Assembly (NCBI RefSeq): GCF_964340395.1 | Contig: NC_135550.1 | Span: forward strand, 31,799,176-31,863,175 | Source: Glandiceps talaboti | Lineage: Eukaryota; Hemichordata; Enteropneusta; Spengelidae | Direction of reading: 5' to 3' | Length of the DNA stretch: 64,000 bases | In this document: positions 1-12,924 of the stretch, piece by piece | Layout of the letters: every line of letters starts with the position of its first letter | Numbering within the stretch: the first letter of the stretch is position 1 | Notes under the pieces: generated by a model | Told to the model about the DNA's origin: nothing | Database searches by the model: none | What the model saw: only the letters and a program-made list of their open reading frames with translations | Made by a program: the position numbers and the translations under genes

Positions 1-420
1 ATTGGCAATCTTACAGTGATGAACGACTTTAACATTGGCAATCATACAGTGATGAACGACTTTAACATTGACAATACTACAGTGATGAACGACTTTAACA
101 TTGGCAATCATACAGTGATGAACGACTTTAACATTGGCAATCATACAGTGATGAACGACTTTAACATTGGCAATCTTACAGTGATGAACGACTTTAACAT
201 TGACAATCTTACAGTGATCAACGACTTTAACATTGGCAATCTTACAGTGATGAACGACTTTAACATTGACAAACCTACAGTGATGAACGACTTTAACATT
301 GACAACACTACAGTGATGAACGACTTTAACATTGGCAATCTTACAGTGATGAACGACTTTAACATTGACAACACTACAGTGATGAACGACTTTAACATTG
401 ACAAACCTACAGTGATGAAC
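1..420. repeat. 33-bp minisatellite (about 12.7 copies)
   Basis: Direct tandem copies of a 33-bp unit run from the window edge to about 420. Copies differ mainly at ggc/gac and at the base triplet after caa (ctt, cat, act, cct). Because 33 is a multiple of three, the + strand is open throughout and reads as repeats of MNDFNIGNLTV; one - strand frame is open as well. The array is cut by the window start, so its full length is unknown. I see no splice signals or flanking unique coding sequence, so I treat it as a non-coding minisatellite. Confidence 0.9.
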
Positions 421-596
421 ATTGACAAAGAACTACAAACAGAATCCAACAGGTCTACATGTAGTATTGATACTTACAATCTTCGGTACTGAAAGTAGCA
501 TAATAAGTTCTTATTGTGTCGATTTATATGATGCGTTTACTTTTGTTGAATGTCCAAGCCAAGACATGTCATTTTACCACCAGCTACACCGTCCAG

Positions 597-735
597 CCAC
601 CACCACCACCACCACCACCACCACCACCACCACCACCACCACCACCACCACCACCACCACCACCACCACCACCACCACCACCATCACCAACACCACCAAC
701 AACAACTACAACAAAACAACAACAATAACAATAAC
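597..735. repeat. (CAC)n microsatellite, decaying into CAA-rich sequence
   Basis: A nearly pure CAC trinucleotide run of about 87 bp (597-683) continues as imperfect CAC/CAA/ACA to about 735. The open frames over it (poly-Thr, poly-Pro, poly-His) are artefacts of the repeat. Confidence 0.95.
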
Positions 736-1920
736 TACTGGTGCTACTTCTACTACAATGATTGCATGTATTATTCTTACAATAATGCTTACATCGGGTT
801 GGTAAACTGTGTTTATTGTCACTTTTTACGTCATAAATCCGTATCCAGTTAGAAATGTGTTTAAACAGTGTTGTTCACATTTTGAATTAATTTGACTGAT
901 CTATGGATCGATTGATCTATGGATCGATTGATCGATTGATCGCGTTATTGATAATCAATATTGTCGGTTTACGAGGAATCGAACTGGTCCGTTGTGTCAA
1001 ATGATGCTATTTATTTTTGAACGCTAACAATTTTACTTGAGAGTTTTTACATTAAAATGCAAATGGTTTTTAGAAATCGATGTACGATAGTTCTCACACT
1101 TCACTTTAATCAGTGTTGTTGAGTGACAGCATGTTGTTGAAAATTCATGAAATATACACGAAACTATAAAATGATTAAGCGTATTTCATGTTTGGCATGG
1201 CAGGTCTACGCTGATACGCATCATTTACGGACTTATTTTTCTCAGAAGTTTGCCGAAACCAGGAAAACCAATTAGTTTGTATTCGCGGTTTACGTATTGT
1301 CTCAAACTGTTTCTGTTGAGTGCCTCGATGAAATTTATTTTGTGGCATATTTCGGAGTGCGGTCTAGGTCAATGTCATTTTTTATGATATACTTTAATAA
1401 CCATGGATATAATAATATTACTGCAAGCATCTCGCGGCGGTTTGACGAATATTGTGAAGTTCTTCAGCTTTCCCAAGTCGTCGCAGTCCACAGGCGAATA
1501 AAATGACATACCGATGGAGAGGAAAGTCCCTCGCAATTACAACACAATCGTTTCCTAATCAATATCCATGTTGCCTGTCGTAATACGATCAAGAACAACG
1601 CGCCAAAATCGGGAATCTTATTACGACTTTAATATCGATTTCCTTTCTTCCGTAAATTGGCCAGAAAGGTTGCAAATTACTTCTGTTTCTATGGATACCA
1701 AGGTTCTGTAATGAAACAGCAAAGTGACAACTCATAAAAGTGTATGAAAAGTTTCTCTCTTTCTTTTCTAATTCAGATTATGGAGAACTTTTCACTAGTA
1801 ATAGCATTCTTATATCTTACCAACTGAGTGAAAGGCCAGTTAGCAGTTTTCTTCGTGTGGAATAGTCTTATCATGAAATCGGCGTTGTGCTAATTAAAAC
1901 AAAATCAACCTTTGAAAAAT
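736..1920. other. Non-coding stretch, no gene seen
   Basis: Unique AT-rich sequence. The only structure is a short run of gatctatg/gatcgatt repeats at about 896-945. The short open frame at 1297-1506 has no recognisable domain or splice context. Confidence 0.6.
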
Positions 1921-2697
1921 GATTAATAATTGGCATAGAAAAAGCTCTGAAAACTTAGCAGACTATTTGTGAAAATATTAATAACTGGCAGAGAAAAAGC
2001 TCTGAAAACTTAGCAGACTATTTGTGAAAATATTAATAACTGGTAGAGAAAGAGCTCTGAAAACTTAGCAGAATATTTGTGAAAATATTAATAACTGGCA
2101 GAGAAAGAGCTCTGAAAACTTAGCAGAATATTTGTGAAAATATTAATAACTGGCAGAGAAAAAGCTCTGAAAACTTAGCAGACTATTTGTGAAAATATCA
2201 ATAACTGGTAGAGAAAGAGCTCTGAAAACTTAGCAGACTATTTGTGAAAATCTAAATAACTGGCAGAGAAAGAGCTCTGAAAACTTAGCAGAATATTTGT
2301 GAAAATATTAATAACTGGCAGAGAAAGAGCTCTGAAAACTTAGCAGAATATTTGTGAAAATATTAATAACTGGCAGAGAAAAAGCTCTGAAAACTTAGCA
2401 GACTATTTGTGAAAATATCAATAACTGGTAGAGAAAGAGCTCTGAAAACTTAGCAGACTATTTGTGAAAATCTAAATAACTGGCAGAGAAAGAGCTCTGA
2501 AAACTTAGCAGAATATTTGTGAAAATATTAATAACTGGCAGAGAAAGAGCTCTGAAAACTTAGCAGAATATTTGTGAAAATATTAATAACTGGCAGAGAA
2601 AAAGCTCTGAAAACTTAGCAGACTATTTGTGAAAATATCAATAACTGGCAGAGAAAGAGCTCTGAAAACTTAGCAGACTATTTGTGAAAATCTAAAT
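1921..2697. repeat. 55-bp satellite-like array with a 220-bp higher-order period
   Basis: About 14 head-to-tail copies of a 55-bp unit (shared core agctctgaaaacttagcag). Variant positions (ggcagag/ggtagag, aaaag/aagag, gacta/gaata, and unit starts att/atc/cta) recur every fourth unit in copies 6-13, giving a 220-bp higher-order unit. The array stops abruptly at 2697. Non-coding. Confidence 0.92.
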
Positions 2698-4566
2698 AGA
2701 AAAGATGTAGTCTGTCTTTCCAACGAAGTCCTGCAACCGTCTTCATGGAGTTAGTGTTAACATATTTATAAATCAGTTAAGTTCCCTGAGAAAAAAAAAA
2801 AGTTTTTGGCAGTAAATCTGAGCTACACCCTCGCCGCCTATAGTAAACGGTTTGTCACACAGTGTGGCAAGTTTGTTCAAAGTCAGACAGCTATAGGAAG
2901 GTTAGAACCAGAGTTTGACGTGTCATGAAATAAATGGACAAACGCTGAATACTCGGCCACTATATTAACCAAAAAAGGAAGTCAGAGAGTAACAAGTAAT
3001 AAAACGGAGCGCTAATATAATAATAATAAGAAATAAGAAAGCCTTGAAAAAACGTGAGAAGGAACTGAGGAGATACATGGAAAGGCAAATATCCATCTTT
3101 AAAAACGAGAGACAAATAAGGGAGATGGGAAATAAATTATAGGAAACAATGTCTAGTTAGAACTTACTCAGTAAACTCGTTTAACAGGTATATGTCGTAT
3201 AAATATTATATAATCATTGTGTCCCCTTTCGGCTTATTTTTACTGACCATCTACGTAAAAATAAGCACACGCGTTACTATTAACAGAGAATCAATACGGG
3301 TACAGCAACTTCAACATGTTGTAAAGTAATATGCAATACATACTGGGAAACTGCACCACAAGATTAATTTTAAATAATTATAATACTTAAGTCTAACTTG
3401 CGTTTATAAAGTTATTCCAAAGACACAAATTCAACACTTGTCAACATCTCTTTTCCCCTTCATTTTCGTCGCAGGATACTAGTTTTAGTATTCCACAATG
3501 TGAAACATTGAGCCTTGCCCACCCGTCCGTTATTCTGTAGCACCCCCGAATTCGCCAGATGTACCATGGACACATTAGAAGTAAAAAAAAAAAGTAGCTA
3601 GAAATAAAATTTGGTCAAGCGAGAGAGCATTTGAGAACGAATGTTTTCAGAGCTTCCGTTATCAACTTCAGACAGGGAGTCGATCATTTATGGTAGAATG
3701 TTTTCAGAGCTTCCGTTATCAACTTCAGACAGGGAGTCGATCATTTATGGTAGAATATTTTCTTCGTATAGACGGGGAAATTAATGCAAATTCGTTTGAT
3801 GATACAATTTTCTTGTAAACGGGTGCGCCAAGATGTAGCATCGCATGTGTCACTGTAACTTAATGAAATTACAGTACATGTCTTGTAGATAGATGTATCT
3901 TGCGATGATGGAGACAGCTCGGGAGAGAAGGCTATTACAGGAGTTTAACTGGAAACAAAGCACTTTACTCACAAAGGTCAGAAGAACCTACGACATTTGA
4001 CACTTGTGTTTATGAAGATAAATTGGTATTTGCAAAGCTCATTTCGAATTGGATTGGGATAAAATAAGACTCGATATTGCTATTTGGTAGGGTCTCGGAG
4101 AAGTCACCCTAGAAATGATAGCTTTTTTAAAACGGAATGAGTACGTTTGTTATGCCTGAAATAACATCATACGGTAAGGCGACACTTCAGCTTAGGCGAG
4201 ACGAACCCAGTCCTGGAGAGGGATATTCTATACAATTGGCACCCGCGATTGGTCACTAAAACATTCAAGACAATCACAGAATTTACGATATTGTGCAAAT
4301 GATCGTTAATGAAAAATAATGTTGACTTCATGAAAAAGATATGACAACAACAATACATTGCGGCATATGATTGTATGACAGATCAGTTAAAAATATATAC
4401 ACAATGTGTAGATTTACGTTATATTATCCAAGTAAGCCTGACATAATCAATTAATTAATCAATCAAAGTCTATCTGCATAAACTAGATCACTGGTCTTTC
4501 GTTACAATTTTAAATATCAAAAACTTCAAAGGTCACTTAAAGTTAGATTAATTTGAATTTGTACAC
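2698..4566. other. Non-coding stretch with one small duplication
   Basis: No gene is supported here. The only structure I see is the 57-bp duplication listed separately at 3639-3752. The 63-residue - strand frame at 4167-4358 has no recognisable features. Confidence 0.6.
3639..3752. repeat. 57-bp perfect tandem duplication
   Basis: Two adjacent identical 57-bp copies (3639-3695 and 3696-3752), starting gaatgttttcagagcttccg. The perfect identity points to a recent duplication. Confidence 0.9.
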
Positions 4567-4741
4567 AGTTCACACAACACAATACAGCACAGCACAGCAC
4601 AGTACAGCACAGCACAGCATAGCACAACACAACACAACACAGCACAGTACAGCATAGCAGAACACAACACAGCACAGCACAGAACAGCACAACACAACAC
4701 AGCACAACACAGCACAATACATGTACAATACAATACAACAC
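4567..4741. repeat. Pentanucleotide repeat (acagc/acaac/acagt)n
   Basis: An imperfect 5-bp repeat of about 175 bp with units cacag, cacaa and cagta. The Cys/Leu/Val-rich - strand open frames over it are repeat artefacts. Confidence 0.92.
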
Positions 4742-4843
4742 TGCAAAATACGAAACCAGGTTTACAGTACACTGTTATCATCCCTTTCCTTGCGGCTTTT
4801 GGCAAGCCAATAAATTAATATCGTGAGATTTATGAACGTGTGA

Positions 4844-5960
4844 TTGATTGTGTTATGTATTAGTGAACATCAAAAATGTATCACACAATCAGAACCCTTA
4901 GGAATTCAAATTGATGACCTGGGTGATGTTTTTCTACTAATGTTTGCCGTTGATATTGTACTGTTTTCAAATACCGTTGATATCGTATTGTTTTCAAATA
5001 CCATTTATGGCTTACAGAAACATATCAACATGTTGGACCGTTATTTTTTTTAAAGGAAACTTAAAGTCAATATAGAAAACAAAAATAGTTGTGTTTAAAG
5101 GAGAAGGTACCTTAGCCGAAAAGTAAAAAAAGGGCTATATCATAGTACACAAATTTCTTGTGTGAGTTATTATCACTCTCGCTCAACAAACAAACAATCA
5201 AACAAACAATAATGTTTTGATTTTACGAAAATTTACATGTAATAGAAAATTCTGAAACCTTCCACTATCTCTGTACTCGTTTTGACTCCATACTGAACCA
5301 GTTTAAACATATACTGCAGAAATTTGGATATGAACAGTATGGGCATTTGAGAGGGTACAGTTACAATTTTGACAAACATTTATTGGGTTCAGAACAAATA
5401 CCTCCGGTAAAACTATTTTGGGTGAATGTGGGAGACTATCTCTCTTTGTTGACTGTGTTAAACGCTGTATAAAGTACTGGTTAATTTTGATCCACATGGA
5501 TAACTCGAGGTTTCCCTGCAGGGCCTACAAAATATTACACAACTTGGATGGACAAGGTAAAATAACTCGGGCAAGTCATGTTCGTAGCCTTTTACAAAAA
5601 TATGGTTTTAATTATGCATGAACAGCTCAAGGGGTTGGCAACCAACAATATTTTTTGTCATTATTTATGTCTAGAGACATTGAAGTAGCACACCAGGAAT
5701 GGCATACTAATATTCAAGAGGAAAAAAACACTTTACCACTACATAAACTTTAAGTCACTTTTAGAACCAGAGAAATGTATTACTGATTTACCAGACAAGT
5801 ATCTTATTTCGGCTATGGCACGTATTAGATGTTCATGTGATAGCCAACTGGCATGTGTAAAAGGAAGACACTTTAATACAGAAAGGAATGAGAGGATAAG
5901 TAAATTTTGTAACAAACAGGAAGTAGGTGACTAGTTCCATTTGCGGTCATTGAAACACAA
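4844..5960 (+). pseudogene. Decayed non-LTR retrotransposon (LINE), 3' part of the ORF2 reverse transcriptase
   Basis: Broken pieces of a LINE reverse transcriptase lie in order on the + strand. At about 4905-5045 the frame reads GIQIDDLGDVFLLMFAVDIV, then FSNT and YGLQKHINMLDRY. This is the palm motif C region (usually FADD-[IV]), here FAVD, so one catalytic Asp is lost. Nine residues (VDIVLFSNT) are duplicated through a 27-bp tandem copy (4950-5003). After several stops and frameshifts, 5497-5620 reads SRFPCRAYKILHNLDGQ... LLQKYGFNYA, and a TGA replaces the expected Trp. Further pieces (AHQEWHTNIQ; YLISAMARIRCSCDSQLACV; ISKFCNKQEVGD) match the usual tail of this class of LINE, including the Cys-x2-Cys-like end. 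The element is dead and the 5' half is missing. I cannot assign the clade. Confidence 0.8.
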
Positions 5961-7077
5961 TATTTTGGACCCCAAAATTTAGAAATCAGAACCTATCACA
6001 TTAGATGTTTCATTCATTCATGGATATATAATTCTGAAGTAACGACATTTCTGTATGTTATCCTTTTTTATTCTGGTATTATATATATAATAGTTTCCAT
6101 AATTGAATACACTGATATAGGTAAGCCTATATGAGATTTTATAAAACAAACGGAATGCTTTGAGATGAACACGATACATTGATTTTCTTTTTTTTTTGAT
6201 TTTTGGTCTCTGGATAATCTAGTTAACCTGTAAAATTATGTTCCATCTCTCGTAGATTTAATTGATTGTACCCAATGCGGATAATTGTTAACGTAGGTCT
6301 CGAGGATAAATACCAGTGCAATTGATGATAAAATAATACTATCTACGCCAGCAGACAATAAGTTGAACTTTAACGTAATAGGTTTCTAAAAACTTTAAAA
6401 GTTTTGGTGGAAAATGACTCAAACTAGTATAGCTTTGTTTTAGATAGTAGAAACAGTAGAAATAAATATCACCACGCCTTGAACAACTGATCCTAACCTA
6501 ATATTCACTGAAATGTAAGACTTGGCTTTAAAATGTTAATGTACGTTTCTTTAAGACCGAATTGTCTGTTTGCTGCCACTGCGAACTACGGTCAATTATC
6601 ATTCTTTATGGCGACCTAAGTTATATTATGCAATTATTACTTTTTTAATTTTAATTTTAAAAAATCAATTGTATTATAAAGCTACTGTATTTGGTGCAGA
6701 CTTGATAGTCATATCGCTTGAGACGAAAAGCATTGAACTTGAAATAAAAATGGCGTATGAATACATTTTTGTAGCCTAAAAGTATCATTTAGCTGATAAG
6801 TAAGTGGGAATTTTTTGAGTATTTACTGTGTGCAGGTGTTCTTATTTGTGTTGGCATAAAAAGTTAACGCTTTGTAATCTCTCAATCCAGCTTGACAATT
6901 CCAAATGAGATTTTGTCTTTGAATGTCATTCAAAAGAAGTCTTAGTCTTGTCTAAATAGCTCGTAATACCTCGTAATATCACGTAATATCTCGTATTAAG
7001 TGAGATAAAGGCAGCTTAATACCGCCCTTCAAACTAATATATAAAAACACCCACAAAGAAAACGAACAAGCCAATCA
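5961..7077. other. Non-coding stretch, no gene seen
   Basis: AT-rich sequence after the LINE remnant. It may include the 3' UTR of the element, but no end or target-site duplication could be defined. The frame at 6570-6779 has no recognisable features. Confidence 0.5.
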
Positions 7078-7190
7078 ACTAACTAACAAACAAACAAACA
7101 CACAAACAAACAAACAAACAAACAAACAAAAACACACAAACAAACACACAAACAAGCAGACAGACAAGGCAAGCAAGCAGACAAGCAAGC
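7078..7190. repeat. (CAAA)n/(CAAG)n microsatellite
   Basis: Imperfect tetranucleotide run caaa/caca changing to caag/caga. The Cys/Leu/Val-rich - strand frames are artefacts. Confidence 0.9.
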
Positions 7191-9831
7191 AGACATAACG
7201 TCGAAGCTGTTTTATGTTTGTTATCCATAATATTTCCGATAATTTGACAATAACTACTAAGATTTTCAAGTTTCGATGCCTCTAACTTTGACAAAGATAT
7301 TTGGAATTGACTAAAAACTGTATGTATACACACTTGAAACAAACATGAAAGTCTACTTACACAGTTCTGTCTATGTAGTTTCGATCCTAAGAAACAATTT
7401 AGAGAATTTGCCTCAAAGTTGAATGAACGTCTCTTTAGAGTCGTAACTTTCATAATTGACTGAAAGTTGGAGACAGAATGTAAGTGGAGAAAACATAGGC
7501 ACATATGGCGAGTTCGTAAAATTGGTCCAAATGTCCAAAGATGTATGAATACAAAACTACTCATTTCTGGCCATGTCACATTATATGAAGAATATTATAT
7601 TTATTAGCAGTAATTATTTGCTTAATGATAGTGCGGATAATACGCTGTGGATCTATTCACGCCACCAAATCGTACTAAGTGAATTCCTAATCGAACACAG
7701 GATAAGGAGTGAATTCGAATACGATTAAATCAGCCAAGCCGTATAAAAAGCCAATTTGCCGCTTCTGCGCATTTTCTACTCTGTGCGTAAATACGTGGAA
7801 ACCAAATTTGCCACTGTATGCGACTTGTTTCTTTCCCGCCCAAAGCGATGTGAGCGAAATTTGACAAACACCCTTCTACAGGCAAATAATCTGAAAAAAC
7901 TCTTTATTAGATTTTGACTACGTCCTGATTAGATTGTCGAAGGTCAGTTTTCCGACTGACAAAAAGGGGCCATGAGTCCGCCTTTGGCAAACAGTTTTTT
8001 TTCTCTTGTCAAATAAAAGACTAGAACACTTAGAGGTTTGATACTGTTGTTGAAGGATCAAATAAATACACGATTATTGACATTTTAGTGACTTTTCAGT
8101 CCAATATTAGCGATAAAGAGAGACTAACACACTGTCTCGTTGACGTAAAAATGATTCGTATGTTGAACTTCCAATTTTTAGTTTGTAGGAGATAATTTGA
8201 TACGGCGACAAGGCCTGGCTTCCATGACCCTTACTTAATGGTGGAATATTTTGTGACAAAGTGTACTGAGGTTACTGATATTGTAAGCCTACCAGTTGCA
8301 ATGCTAGACACTTGGAGTAAAGTTCTCGGTGATAATAATAACAATTCGTATTTGAAGGTGAACAGTAATACCAAATAATTGTAACTTGTAGCTCATACAG
8401 ACCATGATATAAATAAGCCAACATGCGACTTTTATCACGTATAGAGACAGTCATAAGAACTAAGAATAGCTATATTTCGACGAAACTCCCTTCTGTTATT
8501 CAGAAACCCTAACAAGTACGCGTCTCATTCTAAAGAATGGCGGAAAAATGTCGGTATACATCAAGATGTCTATTTTTTGGTTTAATTTCAAGCACATTGA
8601 ATGAAATACAACATATGTGGTGTAGATAGTGTATAATATTGTCATGTTCAACCTGTACACTAGATAGTGAACTCTCACAAGTGGAATATCAAATAATTGA
8701 AATAGTGTTAAATTAAGACCATTGAGCACTATCACAATATTTCGTTGATAATATGACACAATTCTGTCTTTTTATCTTATTCCCAGTTTTTGTTTGTTCT
8801 CTGTGTGTGATAACACTTTCCTGAAGTATACAATGTAATTTCCGACGATCATTCAATATGAGTGTAGTCCTACTTGTTGTCCTCATTCCTTTGAACGGAC
8901 GATCAAGAAAATATCCGAATTGCGTTAGAATTTAACAAAATCGAGTGAAACTGTTGTTCACGCAGTGCACTTTGGGTGAAGGAAGAGTTGAGAGGCTGTT
9001 GAGAGGACGAGATTGACGCATGCGTGAACTGATTCACGTCGTAAGTGACAGAGATGATATTCGTCAAGCGGTTGCTGTGTTCCTGTATGATATACGATTA
9101 TTGCAGACTGGGCCGCTGAAAATCGAAGAAGAGACGAACTGGGAATATTAAATCTCTTCAGGCCCCGGGCAAAGATTTCCTGCCCTGTATAAACAAAGAC
9201 TCACTACATTTCTCTGTCGAACAATGTATGAGTACTTGATTTACGATAGCTTACCGCTCAATTATTACCCAAAATATTTAAGTGGTGTTCATATTACTGC
9301 AAATGTTAAATGAAACAGTCTCCAAATGAGAGAGTATACTTATCAAAACAAAGATATGAGAAATGTATCAAACTTATTGTTTTTATATCAACATTTCTTG
9401 ATTTCGTTGTACACAGAATCTCATGACTCACAACTCCAACCATGTTGTGAGTTTCTACGAACGAATCTTCTATTTCATTTACAAACACACTATTGGACAC
9501 GAATTCTACCTGTGTATTAATACTTGTGAATTTCTTAAAATCAGATATGTATTTTTCGTTCCTGATCTGTCTATTTAATTACAAACCAGTGCCATACAGG
9601 GAATAACCCCATGGGTTCAATTTGATCTCTGCTATATGACCCGAATTCAGTTTTCATGTTTGGTCGATTTATGTGACTAATGAAGGCAAATTCAACACAC
9701 GGCGAGTTAAAGCAATTAAGAAAGACAAATGAAAGCAAAATAATGAACGAATTTAATGAAAGAATGAGTGTATATGTAGATATTCAGACATACAGAAATG
9801 CAATTGTACAGGTTGATAGACATTAAGTCAG
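7191..9831. other. Non-coding stretch, no gene seen
   Basis: Unique AT-rich sequence without a supported gene, RNA or clear repeat. Short frames on both strands (for example 8496-8759 and 9306-9520) lack recognisable domains and splice context. Confidence 0.5.
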
Positions 9832-10420
<589 letters not shown>

Positions 10421-12840
10421 ATGAAATACAGTACATGAAATTGTTAAGGTATCGCGGCAATTTAAAGTCCAATAGATGTAGTGGGAATACACATTGGATG
10501 AACCTGAACGACCTGACATACACTGAGTGATATAAAACATTGTTTATTGTGACCAGCATAATATTAGTAGATTCTTAAAAACGTCAACCTTAGGGTTCAA
10601 TAACAATGAATAGAGTTGTCATTATTTCATCATTGTTCCAGCGTCTTCTTATATTTTCAGTACTCATTCAGACATGATCAAATGTATAATCACACCTTTC
10701 TTATGTCAAACACGAGTCCAGCCCACAGGTTTCCAAAATAGAAGAAAAACGAGAGAATCGAACAATGATGTGATAGATTGCTTGGCTACCTATAACTTTA
10801 AGCTATATCTCCAAGTATAATCTAAAGTAACATTAAGATGACTGAAATAAACATCCCAACATCCTCATTGTCGCGTAACTTGTTTTGGTTCTAAATATTC
10901 CTACATCTATCACTCTGTTTGAGAATTCCACAATCGCATTAAAAGAGCGATCTGTTGAAGTACACATTCGTTCATGTGATAATCAGCTTCTCTGCTATTA
11001 GACGGCCAATTTAACTTGTCCTTTTTTCTACGATCAACAGCAGACAATGTGCATCTGTCATAGTGGTGTTTAGACGCTATTAAAATGTATATGAAGAGTC
11101 TTTACGTTCAATCTGAAAACCTCCCCTTGTCTTTGTTCAAGAGGTTCTAATTAGCTCGTCTTTGATTCTTCTTATTCTTTCACATACGTGGTGACTTTTT
11201 GTCCGCTCTGTAATTCCCTGCTTTTCAAATTTGCCTTTCAGGGCACTCTCTCTGTGTGTCCAGGCCCCCTGGGCGGTACAAGTCTTCGGAGGATTGGACA
11301 ATGCAACCCGCTGTTTCACACCACCTGCCCCACTATTGCCCATCCGATTCGCTTAGCACGCGACTTGTAAATGATCCCGATCTGATCACTTAATGTCTTT
11401 CCTTCAGAGGCAGATTTAGTCGCAATCACCGTGCAGCCGCAACCGCGCAATCATTTACACAGATTTTGAAAACTGTTGAAATCATTACAAATGAAAACCT
11501 CATAAAGGTAATAACCAACTTGATGAAATTTATCTCGATACTTATAGAAATCGACAACTGTCTTCTAAGCTGGCTAATCCATTTCAATCTTACACACATC
11601 GTAGACAAAGACGGACTATAGCGCGTTTAATCCGAGTAAAGATTGTCTCAAGGTTGCATGACATCAGTGATCGTCGGATTAGCGACTCTCTAGCACCCTA
11701 TTAAATCACGGAGGACCGTCACAAGAGTATCTTATTTTGTGATGGAACTTATGACGTAATTTAGCACTTACATTGTCAATTTAACATTGATTAGAAAATC
11801 GTCGGCACGTGTTATTCGTCGTCATTTCATATTGTTTGAGAATACTCCAAGTCGTGCAGAAGTCGAAGTTATCTGAAAATGCAAAAGATTAGGGGTGGTG
11901 GGGGTGGGGGTGAAAACCACTATGATTTAGTCACATTTTTGATAATTTGATATTTCATTTTATTTCGTAAACGTGCTAGTGTGAAGGTGTTCGTTTCACA
12001 TCCATTGTCGATGACAGGGTAGCACTTTGAGTGAAATTAATGAAAGCACTTCATACTTCATTAACTTTCAAGCGAAAATGTAATGAACATTTGTTATGGT
12101 GATTTCTTCACACTGTGTGTACTCAGTTTCACTTCCTAATAGTACCCCACACCGTGGTCGAGCGCCAACTGTGAAAACTCGATGTACTTCACAATTGAAA
12201 CAAACTCGACAATTGAAAAGAGAAAAAAAAACACAAACTGTTGAAATAGTAAGACTTGACATCGGAAGAGTCTTGCTCGTGACGTTTATTGTCTGTGAGA
12301 AAGGCTTTTATCCATCCAGTGTTAAATGGTCCCCCCTTTTAACGGGGCTTTCGAGTGTACTCAACTGCAAAAACGTGTGGCAAAATGTGGAAACCCGGTC
12401 ATTAAAACGGTGTTGCAATCTGTCAAAGAGGTCTTTCCTTTCCACTCGGTGTTTTCAAGACCTGTTATTTCAAGTCAGTGTGTTAATAGCTACATAACGG
12501 TTCACACTTACACAATATGCATTTCACGGCTTTTGCACCGGGACTGTCTGCCTAAATATAACGTGATACAAGTTTAACGATTAAGCTAGACATCCTTATC
12601 AGTTTCTGTTTCTGCTTTCACGCCAGGGATCACGAAAACCAAAACTTCAAAATTCGTATACATGTACTATTACATGTAGCTGAAAAATAAATAATTCGTG
12701 TAAAGTAAAATTTCAAAACATTTTTTTTCTCATAAAAGGAACAGTCAATGAATTCGAATTTTATCACTTTGAATCAGTTTTATACTAACCGCTATATGAA
12801 CATGAAAAGCCTGGCTTTCTCTTGCGATGTCTGCGTGACT
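10421..12840. other. Non-coding stretch, no gene seen
   Basis: No gene is supported. Two parts (11130-11370 and 12090-12450) are less AT-rich and contain overlapping short open frames on both strands, but without domains or splice sites I can defend. They could be regulatory DNA upstream of the homeobox gene; that is inference only. Confidence 0.45.
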
Positions 12841-12847
12841 GACTGAC

Positions 12848-12924
<77 letters not shown>
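12841..12924. repeat. (GTCT)n microsatellite
   Basis: About 84 bp of gact/gtct tetranucleotide, followed by ttcg/ttcttt-rich low-complexity sequence to about 12985. Confidence 0.95.

Noticed and set aside
1921-2697. CRISPR-like array
   Set aside because: Units are contiguous 55-bp tandem copies with no unique spacers, and the genome is eukaryotic.
12096-12497. 133-codon + strand frame
   Set aside because: Composition and lack of domains do not support coding; no splice-linked partner was found.
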